Origin: Colias croceus
Taxonomy: Eukaryota; Arthropoda; Insecta; Lepidoptera; Pieridae
NCBI RefSeq assembly: GCF_905220415.1
Contig: NC_059555.1
Span: 9,044,001 to 9,108,000 of the forward strand
Reading direction: 5' to 3'
DNA: 64,000 nt
The position numbers and the translations under genes were made by a program. The notes below the pieces were generated by a model that ran no database searches, was not told where the DNA came from, and saw only the letters and a list, made by a program, of their open reading frames with translations. Of this stretch, positions 22,401 to 34,400 are shown in pieces; the first letter of the stretch is position 1, and each line of letters begins with the position of its first letter.

Positions 22401-25400
22401 CTGCCTACACGAGTGGAAGGAAAACCACGATTTGTTCAAGCAATCAAAAGTTTTTAATAGCAATACGAAATATTTTGGGCCAACGTTTTTTTGTTTTTCG
22501 TACGTAAATAGTGTGAAAGTGACAAAAATTTAACTAGACGCTGCTTATGTCAATATTTTTTTATCTGCCTATACTTTGAATATAGTCTTTCTGGATATAT
22601 GAGCCTAACACCGAAACAATTTTTCAAACCGGACCTGTAGTTCCCGAGATTTGCGCGTCTACACTCTACAGTCGACGGAAGGCATTATGGAAAATAACAT
22701 GTAGGTAATTAACGATATATTGACTTTAATTATAAATCTAAAAGCTACCCTGAACCATGGACTATGGTAATTAAAAATAGGGAGATCGATCACTTCTCTC
22801 GTCAAAAGTATCTCCCAGTTTTCGATATATCTTGTATTAGACATACAAGCTAATCGAAAACTAATTAAATAAAGAATGAACTGGAATAAAGTAATTTATA
22901 CTAATATCTATACCTACTTAATAGTTATTATTAAGCTGAAGAGTTTGTTTGAACGCGCTTATCTCGGGAACTACTGGTCCGGTTTGAAAAATTGTTTCGG
23001 TGTTAGATAGCCCATTTATCAAAAGGGTAAAATATATCATCTCGCTGAGACCAACAGGAGCGGAGCAATGCAGGTAAAACCGCGGGGCACAGCTAGTATG
23101 TAATAAACTACAAAGTCCAGTTCAATACATTGGTCACCAATTTGTAACAAACACTATTAGTTATTTAAATACAGTTATCATGCGCAGGAGTTGCAAGTAG
23201 AGTCACGCACGTCAAGTACGTGTCATTACGCCAAAACCGAGTATGATTCATACATTATCGCCTGCCAATATAGTGTGGTGTATGTTACTTTGTTTGTGTA
23301 CAGTATTTTTATCTATAAGGGCTGATTTTTCCTTTAATGGACGGATAAGTTTTAATCCTTTGTTAAAACTTATCCGTCCAATAAAGTATTACACGATAAT
23401 ATTAAAATGTCGCCTATAAACTGTCAAATACATTTAATTATTTATTCAACGAATAACTTTTAACCAAGGATTGAAAAATCAGCCCTAAGTTTAATTAAAA
23501 TATATGACAATATCACTAACTACATAGTATAAAACAATGTCGCTTTCTCTGTCCCTATGTATGCTTAAATCTATACTATAAAACTACGCAACGGATTTTG
23601 ATGCGGTTTTTTTATAGATAGAGTGATTCAAGAGGAAGGTTTTAGTATATAATTTATTAGGTTTTAGACAAAGCGGGCGAAGCCGCGGGCGGAAAGCTAG
23701 TAAATAATCAAACAACAACTAAACCGAATAAAATGTAGCATAAACTTTCCAAAGATAATTTTTTTTTAATAGATCCCATGACACTTTTCAGATAAATCGT
23801 TACAAACAAACAAACAAATTTGTCCTCTACACATACACAATATTCCGAATTTATTGAAGTGAAACTTCTTTATCGGGGTTGGAAAAAAATTTTGTGTAAC
23901 ATTTTTCCGTTACGCGTGACATTTTTCCGTTACGCGCCATCTTTTTCTTATCCCTACCACGCGTGATTCGACGTATTTCTGTAAAGTTGCATATAGTAAA
24001 TTATTTTTTGAAAAATAAAGTCATAAAGAAATTTCACTTCTTAGTGATTCTTACGTGTGTACAGTTATACACGCACACATTTTTTTCTATCACTACTCAC
24101 TAGCAGTCCCTCCGGCTTCGCCTGGTAATTATTTACGTTTTCTCTACATAAGAGCCATCCTCGTACTTCAAGGAATATAATAAAAAAAGAATTATCGAAA
24201 TCGGTCGGACCACAGAAAACGGTTTTCATTTTCATATAATATATAGATTATTATATGTTTGCGCGGTGTGTTTACAAGCATGTTTTGTTGTAATATTCAC
24301 ATAAAATGTAGTTTTTATATCATTCGAATTAGTCTACAATAAAAACATTATATCCACGTGGCCGAAATAGCTGGCAACAGCAATAATATTGAATGAAAGC
24401 TCCAAATATTTAAATAAAAACACGAAGAAAATTGTTTAACGGTCACATTCATGTCCTTCGTTTGACCGTAGTGAACTAGTGACGTCACGAATTTTACAAA
24501 GAAAAAAGTATAAATCTTTTTTACAGCTGGCTACTCGTAAATATTTGAATTTCGAATTTAACATTATTTAAGACATTGTACCTCGTTAAATTTGATAACG
24601 GTGCATTAACATCAAACGAGCGAATGCTCATTCTAACCCTTCCATGTCAAATTATTTTAGTGTAAACAGGCGTAGAACATTCTGTCGTTGTTCTTAGTGC
24701 GTTCCGAAAGATTCTATGCAATGTTCTAATACTGAACAACACTGAATACGAGTTTTCATTTACACTAAAAGATCCCAAAGAGTGCTCTTGCTCTAGCAGC
24801 TAGCTCTAGCTGTATGGTCGTTTTATGCACCGTAAGAATTGTGGTAGGTATATAACGGCATGAAGATTTTATTAAAATCGGATTTACGGAATAAGATACG
24901 CAATCAAACACACAATATGTTTCTTTGATGTTAATTTATTTCCGAGATAAAAGAGGCTAATGCCCGATTTTACCTCGAAAAGACAGACAAAAATTCTATA
25001 TTATACATGTCTTAAATAATACTTTTCATCAGCTAATTACATTCCTATTTAAGCTATATAATCATCTAGAACTTATACTTCGTACCTATAACCATGACCG
25101 CGACCATCGGTTGCGGTTACGGACATGTATACAAACATCACGGTTAGATGATCTGACAGTTGATACGTGTAATGGACCGTCAAGGTGTCTGTTTAAACGT
25201 ATTGCTTGTGATTGATTTCATATATTGTAGGGTTGCCTTAGAATATTCTCTCTACGATTGTTGGTATTTTGGTATTTATATGGTACTAGCTGTACCCTAG
25301 GTTGTTACCCGCATTGCTCCGCTCCTGTTGGTCTTAGTGTGATGATATAATATAGCCTATAGCCTTCCTCGATAAATGGGCTATTTAACACCGAAAGAAT

Positions 25401-28400
25401 TTTTTAAATCGGAACAGTTCAACAGTAGTTCCTGAGATTAGCGCGTTCAAACAAACAAACAAACTCTCCAGCTTTAATCTCTATAATATTAGTATAGCGC
25501 TATGTTTGCATTACAATTTGTTGAATTTATATTTCGGGCCACGTGGATGAAGACGCAGTTACCTAAACTACGTTAAAGGTTCGAATAAAAAGGCAGAAAG
25601 ACTTCTACTTTAGCTTATTGAAGTAGATCCATATTTTTTTTATCTATAATTCATAAGGCACAATCTTATTGGACAATACTTTGTTAGAGGTCAAGTTAAT
25701 GAACCCTAGCACAGTGGATATCATTTAATCCATGAAGGACAATTCATAAGGAACTAAAGAGGCTGTCCATGCAGTGGTAATATAAAAATATATCGATGAT
25801 AGTAAGGATGAAAAAGAAAAAAAAATGCATTCGCAATTTTCAATAAGTAAACCAGAAGCGTAGCGTGCCTTGGTGGGGCCCCGTATAAAAATTTGTTTGG
25901 GGGGCCTTAGGAAGGGTAAAGATTTCTCACAAAAGCGCACGTTGGGTGGGTCCCGTATAATCGATACGGCAGATACGGCGGTAACTACGCCCCTGAACTA
26001 AACCAAGATTATCAGGTATCTCGAAATAGCGCTCATTACGAAATAAAAATCGCCAAACAAAGCGAATCAGAATCGCATCATCCACATATCTGGAGCAGTA
26101 TGATCAAACCGCTCGAGTGCTTTATTTATGCCGGCCCAGTTTGTATTTAGCTGTGTCATTTCATAACGCCGTGGGCGGGGGTACAAAGGCATCATTCGAT
26201 ACTGCAGTGGTATGATCAGACTGCCTGGCGACCGCTGGTTAAGCCTTGTATTCATGTATTTGTTACCATTAGTAAACGTTTGTTTTGTAACTGCCAATTA
26301 GTTTTAAAGAAAGAAATAAATAATGTTTTGCCTAAGTAATTTTGAGATAGATGAAACTTAAAATCTACTTAACTAAAGACCAGAATAAAAGATCAAGGAA
26401 TGTTTTGGTAAAAGGTCCTTTTGAATCATACCTGCTATTGAATATACCTTCACAATAAGTGCATTTGAAAGAGCAACAGTTCATCGATAATGATGCTGCA
26501 AACTTTATTGCATTAACATGCATTTTCAACTCTGCGTCCGCCTCATTCGTACAGCATAGAATCGAAGTTGTCCTAAGTTATAATCCCGGTGAAGTCTCGC
26601 GAAAAAATGTCTCGGTCAGGTAGGACACAGATAATCACCTATTTGTCCGAAAACAAAATCGATCAGTGAAACAGATGTATAATGAATCTCCTACGTGGGG
26701 ACGTGGGACTTCAATACTAACTCTGCAAAGCGGACAAAGACATCTGATCACCTACTTGTCGGTAAAAAAATCGACCAGTGAACCAATTGTGACCCCATGC
26801 CTAACAAGTGGACACGGGACGTCACTATCAACTCTGCAATTATCACGTAGCGTTATCAGCAACGTATTGACAACAATTACAACATGTTGTCAATATTGTT
26901 GCTAATCTAATACCATGAATACGAGGCTTTAACTATAGCATTGTGGGTAGGAACATTGTCTATTGTTCGTCTGCGTTCGCTAATGAAAAAATGTACTGAA
27001 TGGTATGTTTGTCTGTTGAATTGTTTGGTTTTTTGTTCGTTTTAATTTGCACGTTTTTGTGAAGCGGTTTGCTACGATCATTGACATTGGGATATGAGTA
27101 GATCTTTATCGTATTCATTCAGTATATTGTACCGTGATTGTACCTCAATATAAGATAGTATAGAATAAGCCTTATTATTGAAAAGGTAATATATATAAAT
27201 TTATAAAGAATAGAAAAAATTCGATCACGAGGCGGGACTCGTGATCGAATTTTTTCTATTCTTTATAAATTTATATTTATTATTTGAATGCCATAAAAAC
27301 CAAAAAAAATATAAAGGTAATATATATTTTATTGCTAAGTAAAGTATAGTTAAATTTGTAACGTGCTATTAAAATATAATTTTATTTTGACGAGAGCACT
27401 TATTTTATTCCAACTAGCACCAAAAAATAATGATTTAGGTACTTACAAATCTTGTTAGAAAAGAAAAAACAACATATTATAACAGCTAGCATTAATTTAA
27501 TATTCGTTAATTACGTTTGGATCTTCTCCAAATCATCGCTACGAAACTAAAAAATGTAGTATCAAATATAAAATCTTATACGTCCAGATTTTAGATTCAA
27601 TTTTCAATGCCCACTTATAATAATATATGATTCACACCGACTACGTTTCAACGTAACATTTCGCAGTTGACGGATATAATATCCGAATGAAATTTAGGGC
27701 AAGAAGAGAAAGAGTATTTAAAATAGGTCATACAGAATCTGTAAATAGTCTAAAACAAAGTCGTGTGTGTCGTCGTGATGTTTCTCTGCTAACTTCTTAA
27801 CTACGCAATTTTAATACATTTTGTTCCAATATTTGAAGCTTTATTTTTCAAAAAATTTGCCTATGTCATGTTAATCTTTGAATAGAGTGTTTCTTCAAGA
27901 ATGAATTGGTTCCGCAGACCGCACCTGCATTAGATAATATCCCTACCCTACTGGAACTAAGGCTACTGGTACTTACTACTTCTTTAGTTCGTACTAGACA
28001 ATATTCAGGTGCAAGCGTCAATCAAATCCTGTCAATTTCTGTTACCATGATGTGTGAAAGTGATGGCGCTAGACGATCTATTATATAGCTCTATCCTTTT
28101 TCCACACTGGATTAATACTGCTTATCAAACCACCTGTCATTCAAAACGAAATCGATATACGATTCGTAGATGCTGTCATATCGCTATTATTAAGATACGA
28201 TTACGCGGGATAATTTTAGACACCTTCGGTAATTTTAGTCTCTATTCTCAACGAGATGCCGTGTACGTTTCGAGTGCTATTTCTGGAACAATAATAAACA
28301 TAATTCACATATAAATTAGACGCATAGCGGTAAATTCAGTTTGCTATTTTGATTCTGTATAGAACGCTCATTGCGTTCGGTGCAATTTTTGAAGTGAAAC

Positions 28401-31400
28401 TTCTTTATCGGGGTTAGAAAAAAATTTTGTGTAACATTTTTTCGTTACGCGTGACATTTTTCCGTTACCTGCCATCTTTTTCCACGCGTGATTCGACGTA
28501 TTTCTGTAAATTGCATATATGTATAGTAATTTTTTTTTAAATAAGGTCATAAAGAAGTTTCACTTCTTACGTATGTACATTGTATACAAGTACACGCACA
28601 TATTTTTTTTTTATTAATTTGGATATTTTTTACGACGCCAATTTAAATTTATGCTGTGTGTTTACTGAACTTTGCAAAAATAGTTTTTTTTATATTCTGT
28701 TTGTTTTCATGTATTGCACGAGCGTTGTGTGCGAAAGTTTATAAATATACAAAGTATTTTCGTTGTGACTTTTCTTTATCACAAAGACAGAAACCACAAA
28801 CATTCATTTCATGTAGAATGCTCCTTTTTATTGATTCGGTCAAATTATTTTATATTCCGGCATTTGAAATTTTTATATGACACAATATTATAAAAAGCTT
28901 TTGAAGATTATTTTAAATGTAATTATGTATAAAAATTTGGAATGAAAGGGCATATTATAGTAGAAGACTAGTAAAACTTCCGTTCATGAGCTAGCCCTGT
29001 CACATAGATCAATCTTGCGAGTCTTTGATAAATGACCATGCTTACATATTTCTCGGAGTGACAATATATTTAGTAAAGTGCAGGTGCAATACTGTTTTGT
29101 CACTAATAGAGATTAGGCAAAAGTAAACATCTTATTAAATACATTAGGCATATTACACTAGGCATAATAACTCCGTCAATTTTTTAAGTTTTCGCTATCA
29201 ACTAAGTGCACAGATGCATAAGTGCGTCTCTATCGAATATTATAGTCAGTTTTTTGAGTGAAACTTCTTTAGGCGCATTGAGAGTAAAGTTTCAAGGTTG
29301 CGTCATGGCAATACCGTCACGTCATGGAGTTATGCGACGATTTTGGTATCTTTGAATCTTGCCAAAGAACTTTCACTTCTGTCACGTGTGCTCGGCACCC
29401 ACGCACTTTTTTTATTGTCTACACTCTACAATCTACACCATTACAATCATTAAACTCTTCAGTTGGTTTCGTTACTTACTCTTTTCAGTTATACTACATA
29501 AAATATCCAGGGAATTTATGTAAGATTCCAATTTGCAGGTGGGCAGAATCCCGGCCGATCACCCGCTGGTCGGCGGCCACAAGGGGCCGGTGCTCGACAT
29601 CGCGTGGTGTCCGCATAATGACAATGTTATAGCCAGTGGCTCGGAGGACTGTGTTGTTAAGGTAACCTGGAAATTCTTATGTATTCCTAGTAAGTTTGTT
29701 ATAATTCATCCGGATATTCCCTTTGAATAAGATCTTATAGAATTTCCCAGCACGATTATCATAGAAGCTACTCGTAGTTAGCTGAAGACTGAAATGTTAC
29801 GGGATCGTTTTTAATTTAATTTATATGTCCGTATTTATGTATCAATAAAACATCAAAATACACACTGTAAATATTATATTTTTGAATAATTCTTCGCAGG
29901 AAATCAAGCGAATTTGTCCTTCTACCTTGTAATAGCTCATTTACTACTAGAATATTTAAATTTAAATAGTTATAGCCGAAATAGCTCTAAACCAATTATT
30001 TTTACAATTTTTCCACCGCATTTCTTTCCCACGCAACAGGTCTGGCAGATACCAGACGGCGGTCTGTCCCGCACGCTGACCGAACCCGTAGTGGACCTCG
30101 TGTACCACCAGCGCCGCGTCGGTCTGGTGCTCTGGCACCCGACCGCCCAGAACGTTCTGCTGACCGCCGGGTCTGACAACCAGATCGCGATATGGAACGT
30201 GGGCACGGGAGAAGTGTTGATCAGTCTGGACTGTCACCCGGATCTGATATACTCGGCGTGTTGGAACTGGACAGGAACTAAATTGTTGACCACGTGCCGG
30301 GATAAGAAGATCAGGTGGGTTGTAGTCGTAATTAAGAGGGGCTAATTAATTTTTTTTTCTGATTTGTATTTTTTTTTCCTTTAGAGAACTTTCAATACGT
30401 TAAAAAATGCGTCTTGAACTGTCAAAGGTTGTTTAATAAGCATCAACAGCAAGATGAATATTTATATAATTTTATTTTGAACTGAATATTTTGTGTCAAT
30501 ATTAAGATTTTTAAATATTCGTTGCATGAAAGATAGTTGCATAGTTTTTTTTATATAATTATTGGCCTTTCTCCCGCGGACAAAATCTAGTATTTCTAAA
30601 CCTGTATTAAAAAAAATCCGTTCTGTACTTTTTTCGTGAAAGACAAGCAACAAAGTAAATAAAAATTTATATCATCAGTAGGATTAAGAATTCATAATCT
30701 CATTACCTTGCCTTAATATTTTTTTTTATAAATTTTTCCTTTTTCAGAATAATAGACCCGCGCAAGGGCGAAGTAGAGTCAGAAGCGATCGCGCACGAGG
30801 GCAGCAAGGCTTCCAGAGCAATATTCTTGAAGCATGGACTCGTTTTTACTACCGGGTAAGTGATATTATATCTATTTTATAAGTATCACAGTTTATAGTG
30901 TAGTATGTGCTTTTTTTATACTCATAATCTAATAAAAAAATATTCTTTATAATTAACTAAGTACTATACTAGCGACATTATTATATCTCTGCGATATTGC
31001 AACAGCGACATCTATTTTTGAATGATGATAATATATTTAATTTAATATTCGTGTTTATATAAAAATACAAACTTCTTAACGAACACAAAAAAAAAATTAA
31101 AATATAATAAATACCATAATTTTGCGATGAAAAGGGGTCATTTAAAAAAAATAACTTATTTGTTCAGAACCCTTTTTGTCATGCTCAAGTCGTAGGCTTA
31201 TTGTTCACGTAATAAGCACGCTATCGCCACTTGATGATAGCAACAACGATTTGAAAGAATCAAAACATTGTCCAAGCGCGAACAACGCATGAATAGCAGC
31301 TTACGCGACGTTGCCGCACCGCAGACGCCCGTATGACTTGTGTTTTCGTTTTCGTCTTATGTCTCTCTTTCTTTCTCCGTGTGTCTTTTCGTTGAAAGTT

Positions 31401-34400
31401 CATATAAATTATAAATTGTATGCTACAGTTTCAGCCGAATGTCTGAGCGGCAATACTCGCTCCGCACCCCGGACGCGCTCGGGGAACCGATAGTCACGGT
31501 GGAGATAGACACGAGCAACGGCGTCATGTTCCCGCTGTACGACCCGGACACGAACATGATATACCTGTGCGGCAAGGGCGACTCGGTGATACGATACTTC
31601 GAGGTGAGTTGGAATGACGTGACAGAAGTGACTTGGCATGACAGAAATGACTTGGCATGACAGAAGTGACTTGGCGTGACAGAAGTGACTTAAATTCAAA
31701 CTCAAACATTTATTTATTCAATAAGACTTCTTTTAAAAGCAGTTTCGAATCGTCATTATATATTTTTAACATTAACCACCGATTCGGAAGGCAGTATCTA
31801 TGGCGAAGAACAGGCAAGAAACTCCATAGTTGCTCTTTTAAAATCATGTCAATATTACAATTAAATACATAATATTATTATGTAAGTTATACCTTATATC
31901 TACTAGTTAGAATGACAGAAGTGACATGGCATGACAGAAGTGACTTGACATGGCAGAAGTGACTTGGCATGACAGAGGTGATTTGGCATAGCACCAGTTA
32001 CTTTTGACATGATGCTATAGTCTAAGATCCCACAGCAGGAATAGTGCGTTCATAGTTTTTTTGCTAAAACCAAAATTTTATATATATTTACATATAATTA
32101 GGAGAATATATATCGACTAGGTTGCCAGTAAAAATTTGGCCGCAAGCATTTTTAATTAAATTTTTTTCTAATCGATTTTGCGGAAAACATTTCCTTCACT
32201 TGTTATTAAAATGTTTTTGTTAGTTAAAAACTATGAACGCACTAATCCTGCGGTGGGATCTCGAACTACTAGTCGCGAGAGGCAGTTATTTGACATGTCA
32301 CGTGAAAGCTTTAATATAATTCACATTACACAGGTGATTATAATCCGCACCTCCCCAAGTAATTCAATGAACATAAGAAAAATTCATTGATACTTTACTG
32401 ACTGAATATTCCTCTAACAACTCCTAAACAAGAATCATAAAATATTGTAAAATAATTATTTTCCAGGTGACACCAGAGCCACCGTTCGTGCACTACATCA
32501 ACACCTTCCAGACGCCCGATCCACAGAGAGGTAACAATATTTTTATGAAAGCATTTTTTGTTCCTCTCCCGTTCATAACAGGCTCATAATGACAAGACAA
32601 GATAATAATGTACCCACAACAATTTGAAAATGATAAGGAAAAAATAAATTTGTAAGCCTAAGTTACACCAAACCCAGTTTTAACAAAATTTACATACAAT
32701 ATGGCCTGTACCCTCATAGGAGGCCCTTGTCCCAGCAGTGGGAACATATGTGGGCTGATGATGATAATGATGATGATGACATATTCGACTGACCGGATGG
32801 CTTGGTTGGTAGTGACCCTGCCTTCCAAGCCAGAGGTCGTGGGTTCGATTCCCACCCGGGGCAAATGTTTGTGTGATGAACATAGATGTTTGCTCTGTGT
32901 CTGGGTGTTGATTATCTATATAAGTATTTATTTAAAATTATATATGTATGTTTATCAGCCATCTGGTTTCCATAACACAAGCGAAAGCTTAGTATGGGAT
33001 CAGATCGTGCCGTGTGTGAAAATTGTACTGAAATATTTATTTATTTATTTATACAATATAGTTTTTCCATTTTGACAACAGGTATCGGTATGATGCCGAA
33101 GCGCGGTTGCGACGTGGCCACATGTGAAATTGCCAAATTCTACCGACTCAACAACTCTGGATTGTGTCAGGTAAATTGTTATTTCGTGCTAAGGATTGTC
33201 ATATGAAGCAATAAAAAATTATATTTTATTATTTTTGATACGCCTAAAAATTTAAGATTTACACTTATGATCAATTTTTTCCCGCCCAATTCATGAGTGT
33301 TCTAAATTCTAATAGATTCATTTCGAGTTTCAACACGTACTTACACACAACATTTTTCGTTCGTTCGTGCATTCTACTAATTGCAAAAACATAATTTAGG
33401 TCAAAACAAAGATCTGTTTTGAAATAATTTTTCAAATCGGACCAGTAGTTCTTGAGATTAGCGCGTTCAAACAAACAAACAAACTTTTTTGCTTTATAAT
33501 ATTAGTATAGATATATTTTTGCAATCATTATAACTACATAGAATTTTATTTTTTTTTTTTACTTCAAATGACCAAAAAACCATTTGTGACGATTTAATCG
33601 AATCTTACACTTAATTTCTCCAGGTGGTATCCATGACAGTACCCCGGAAATCGGAGCTGTTCCAAGAGGATCTGTACCCGGACACGCTGTCTGATGAAGC
33701 GAGCCTCACCGCGGACGAGTGGCTCGCGGGCGAAGACGCGGAGCCTTGCACTATGTCGCTCAAGGTTAGTGACGGGGATGTGTTGAGGATGACTGGGGAC
33801 GTGACGGGGATGTTGTGGGGATGACTGGGAACGTGACGGGGATGACTGGGGATATGATGAGGATGACTGGGGGCGTGACGAGGATGACTGGGGACGTGAC
33901 GGGGATGACTAGAGATGGCTGGGGATGATGACGTGACGGGGATGTTGAAAAATTCAAAAGTAAAAAGTAAAAGGATTTTTTATATATTGTATTGATTTCT
34001 GTCGGGTTTTCAGACCTTTGACTGTAATATACCCGTGACCGAGAATATCGGGTACATTTTACTTGCTTGTTGTTGTTTTATGTTATCAAATACACCAATA
34101 AAATTTAGAAATCATACATCTTATAAAGTAATTTTTAACAGATTTTCGTTATTGATAAAAACTTGTGTATTTCATTGGTGTTATTGAGAACTGTTATTTG
34201 TGTATTAAGTTTTATGAATAATATTGTTTATAATAATTGTTGCGTTTTTCTATCGCAATTATTTTCCTAACTATTTACGGTGACCATTTTATGAATTTAA
34301 AACTTTTAAACATTAACATACATAACTAAAATATATTTACTACTTTAAACATCATCAAATTAATATCATCATTTCTGCTTATAAATTCTAAATTGAACAA

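Larger units (their letters stand above)
13640..29538 (+). other. Large coronin intron
   Basis: 15.9 kb between the first and second canonical coronin exons. I see no further coronin exon or nested gene. It is an assembly of repeat tails, MITEs, a 1.3 kb hAT-type element and AT-rich DNA. Stretches without an assigned element (for example 14260-15040, 16680-17700, 24260-25280, 26000-26620, 27300-28380) hold only short chance frames. The GC-rich piece 26060-26300 is unexplained. Confidence 0.7.

Noticed and set aside
27906..28314. Plus-strand frames of 60 and 86 codons in the coronin intron
   Set aside because: No splice sites or protein pattern; isolated in repeat-rich intron.
29962..30237. 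91-residue minus-strand frame
   Set aside because: Antisense shadow of the GC-rich coronin exon 3; no independent signals.
33766..33957. Repeated Pro-Val-Ile frame on the minus strand
   Set aside because: Translation of the G-rich minisatellite; no start context, no family.
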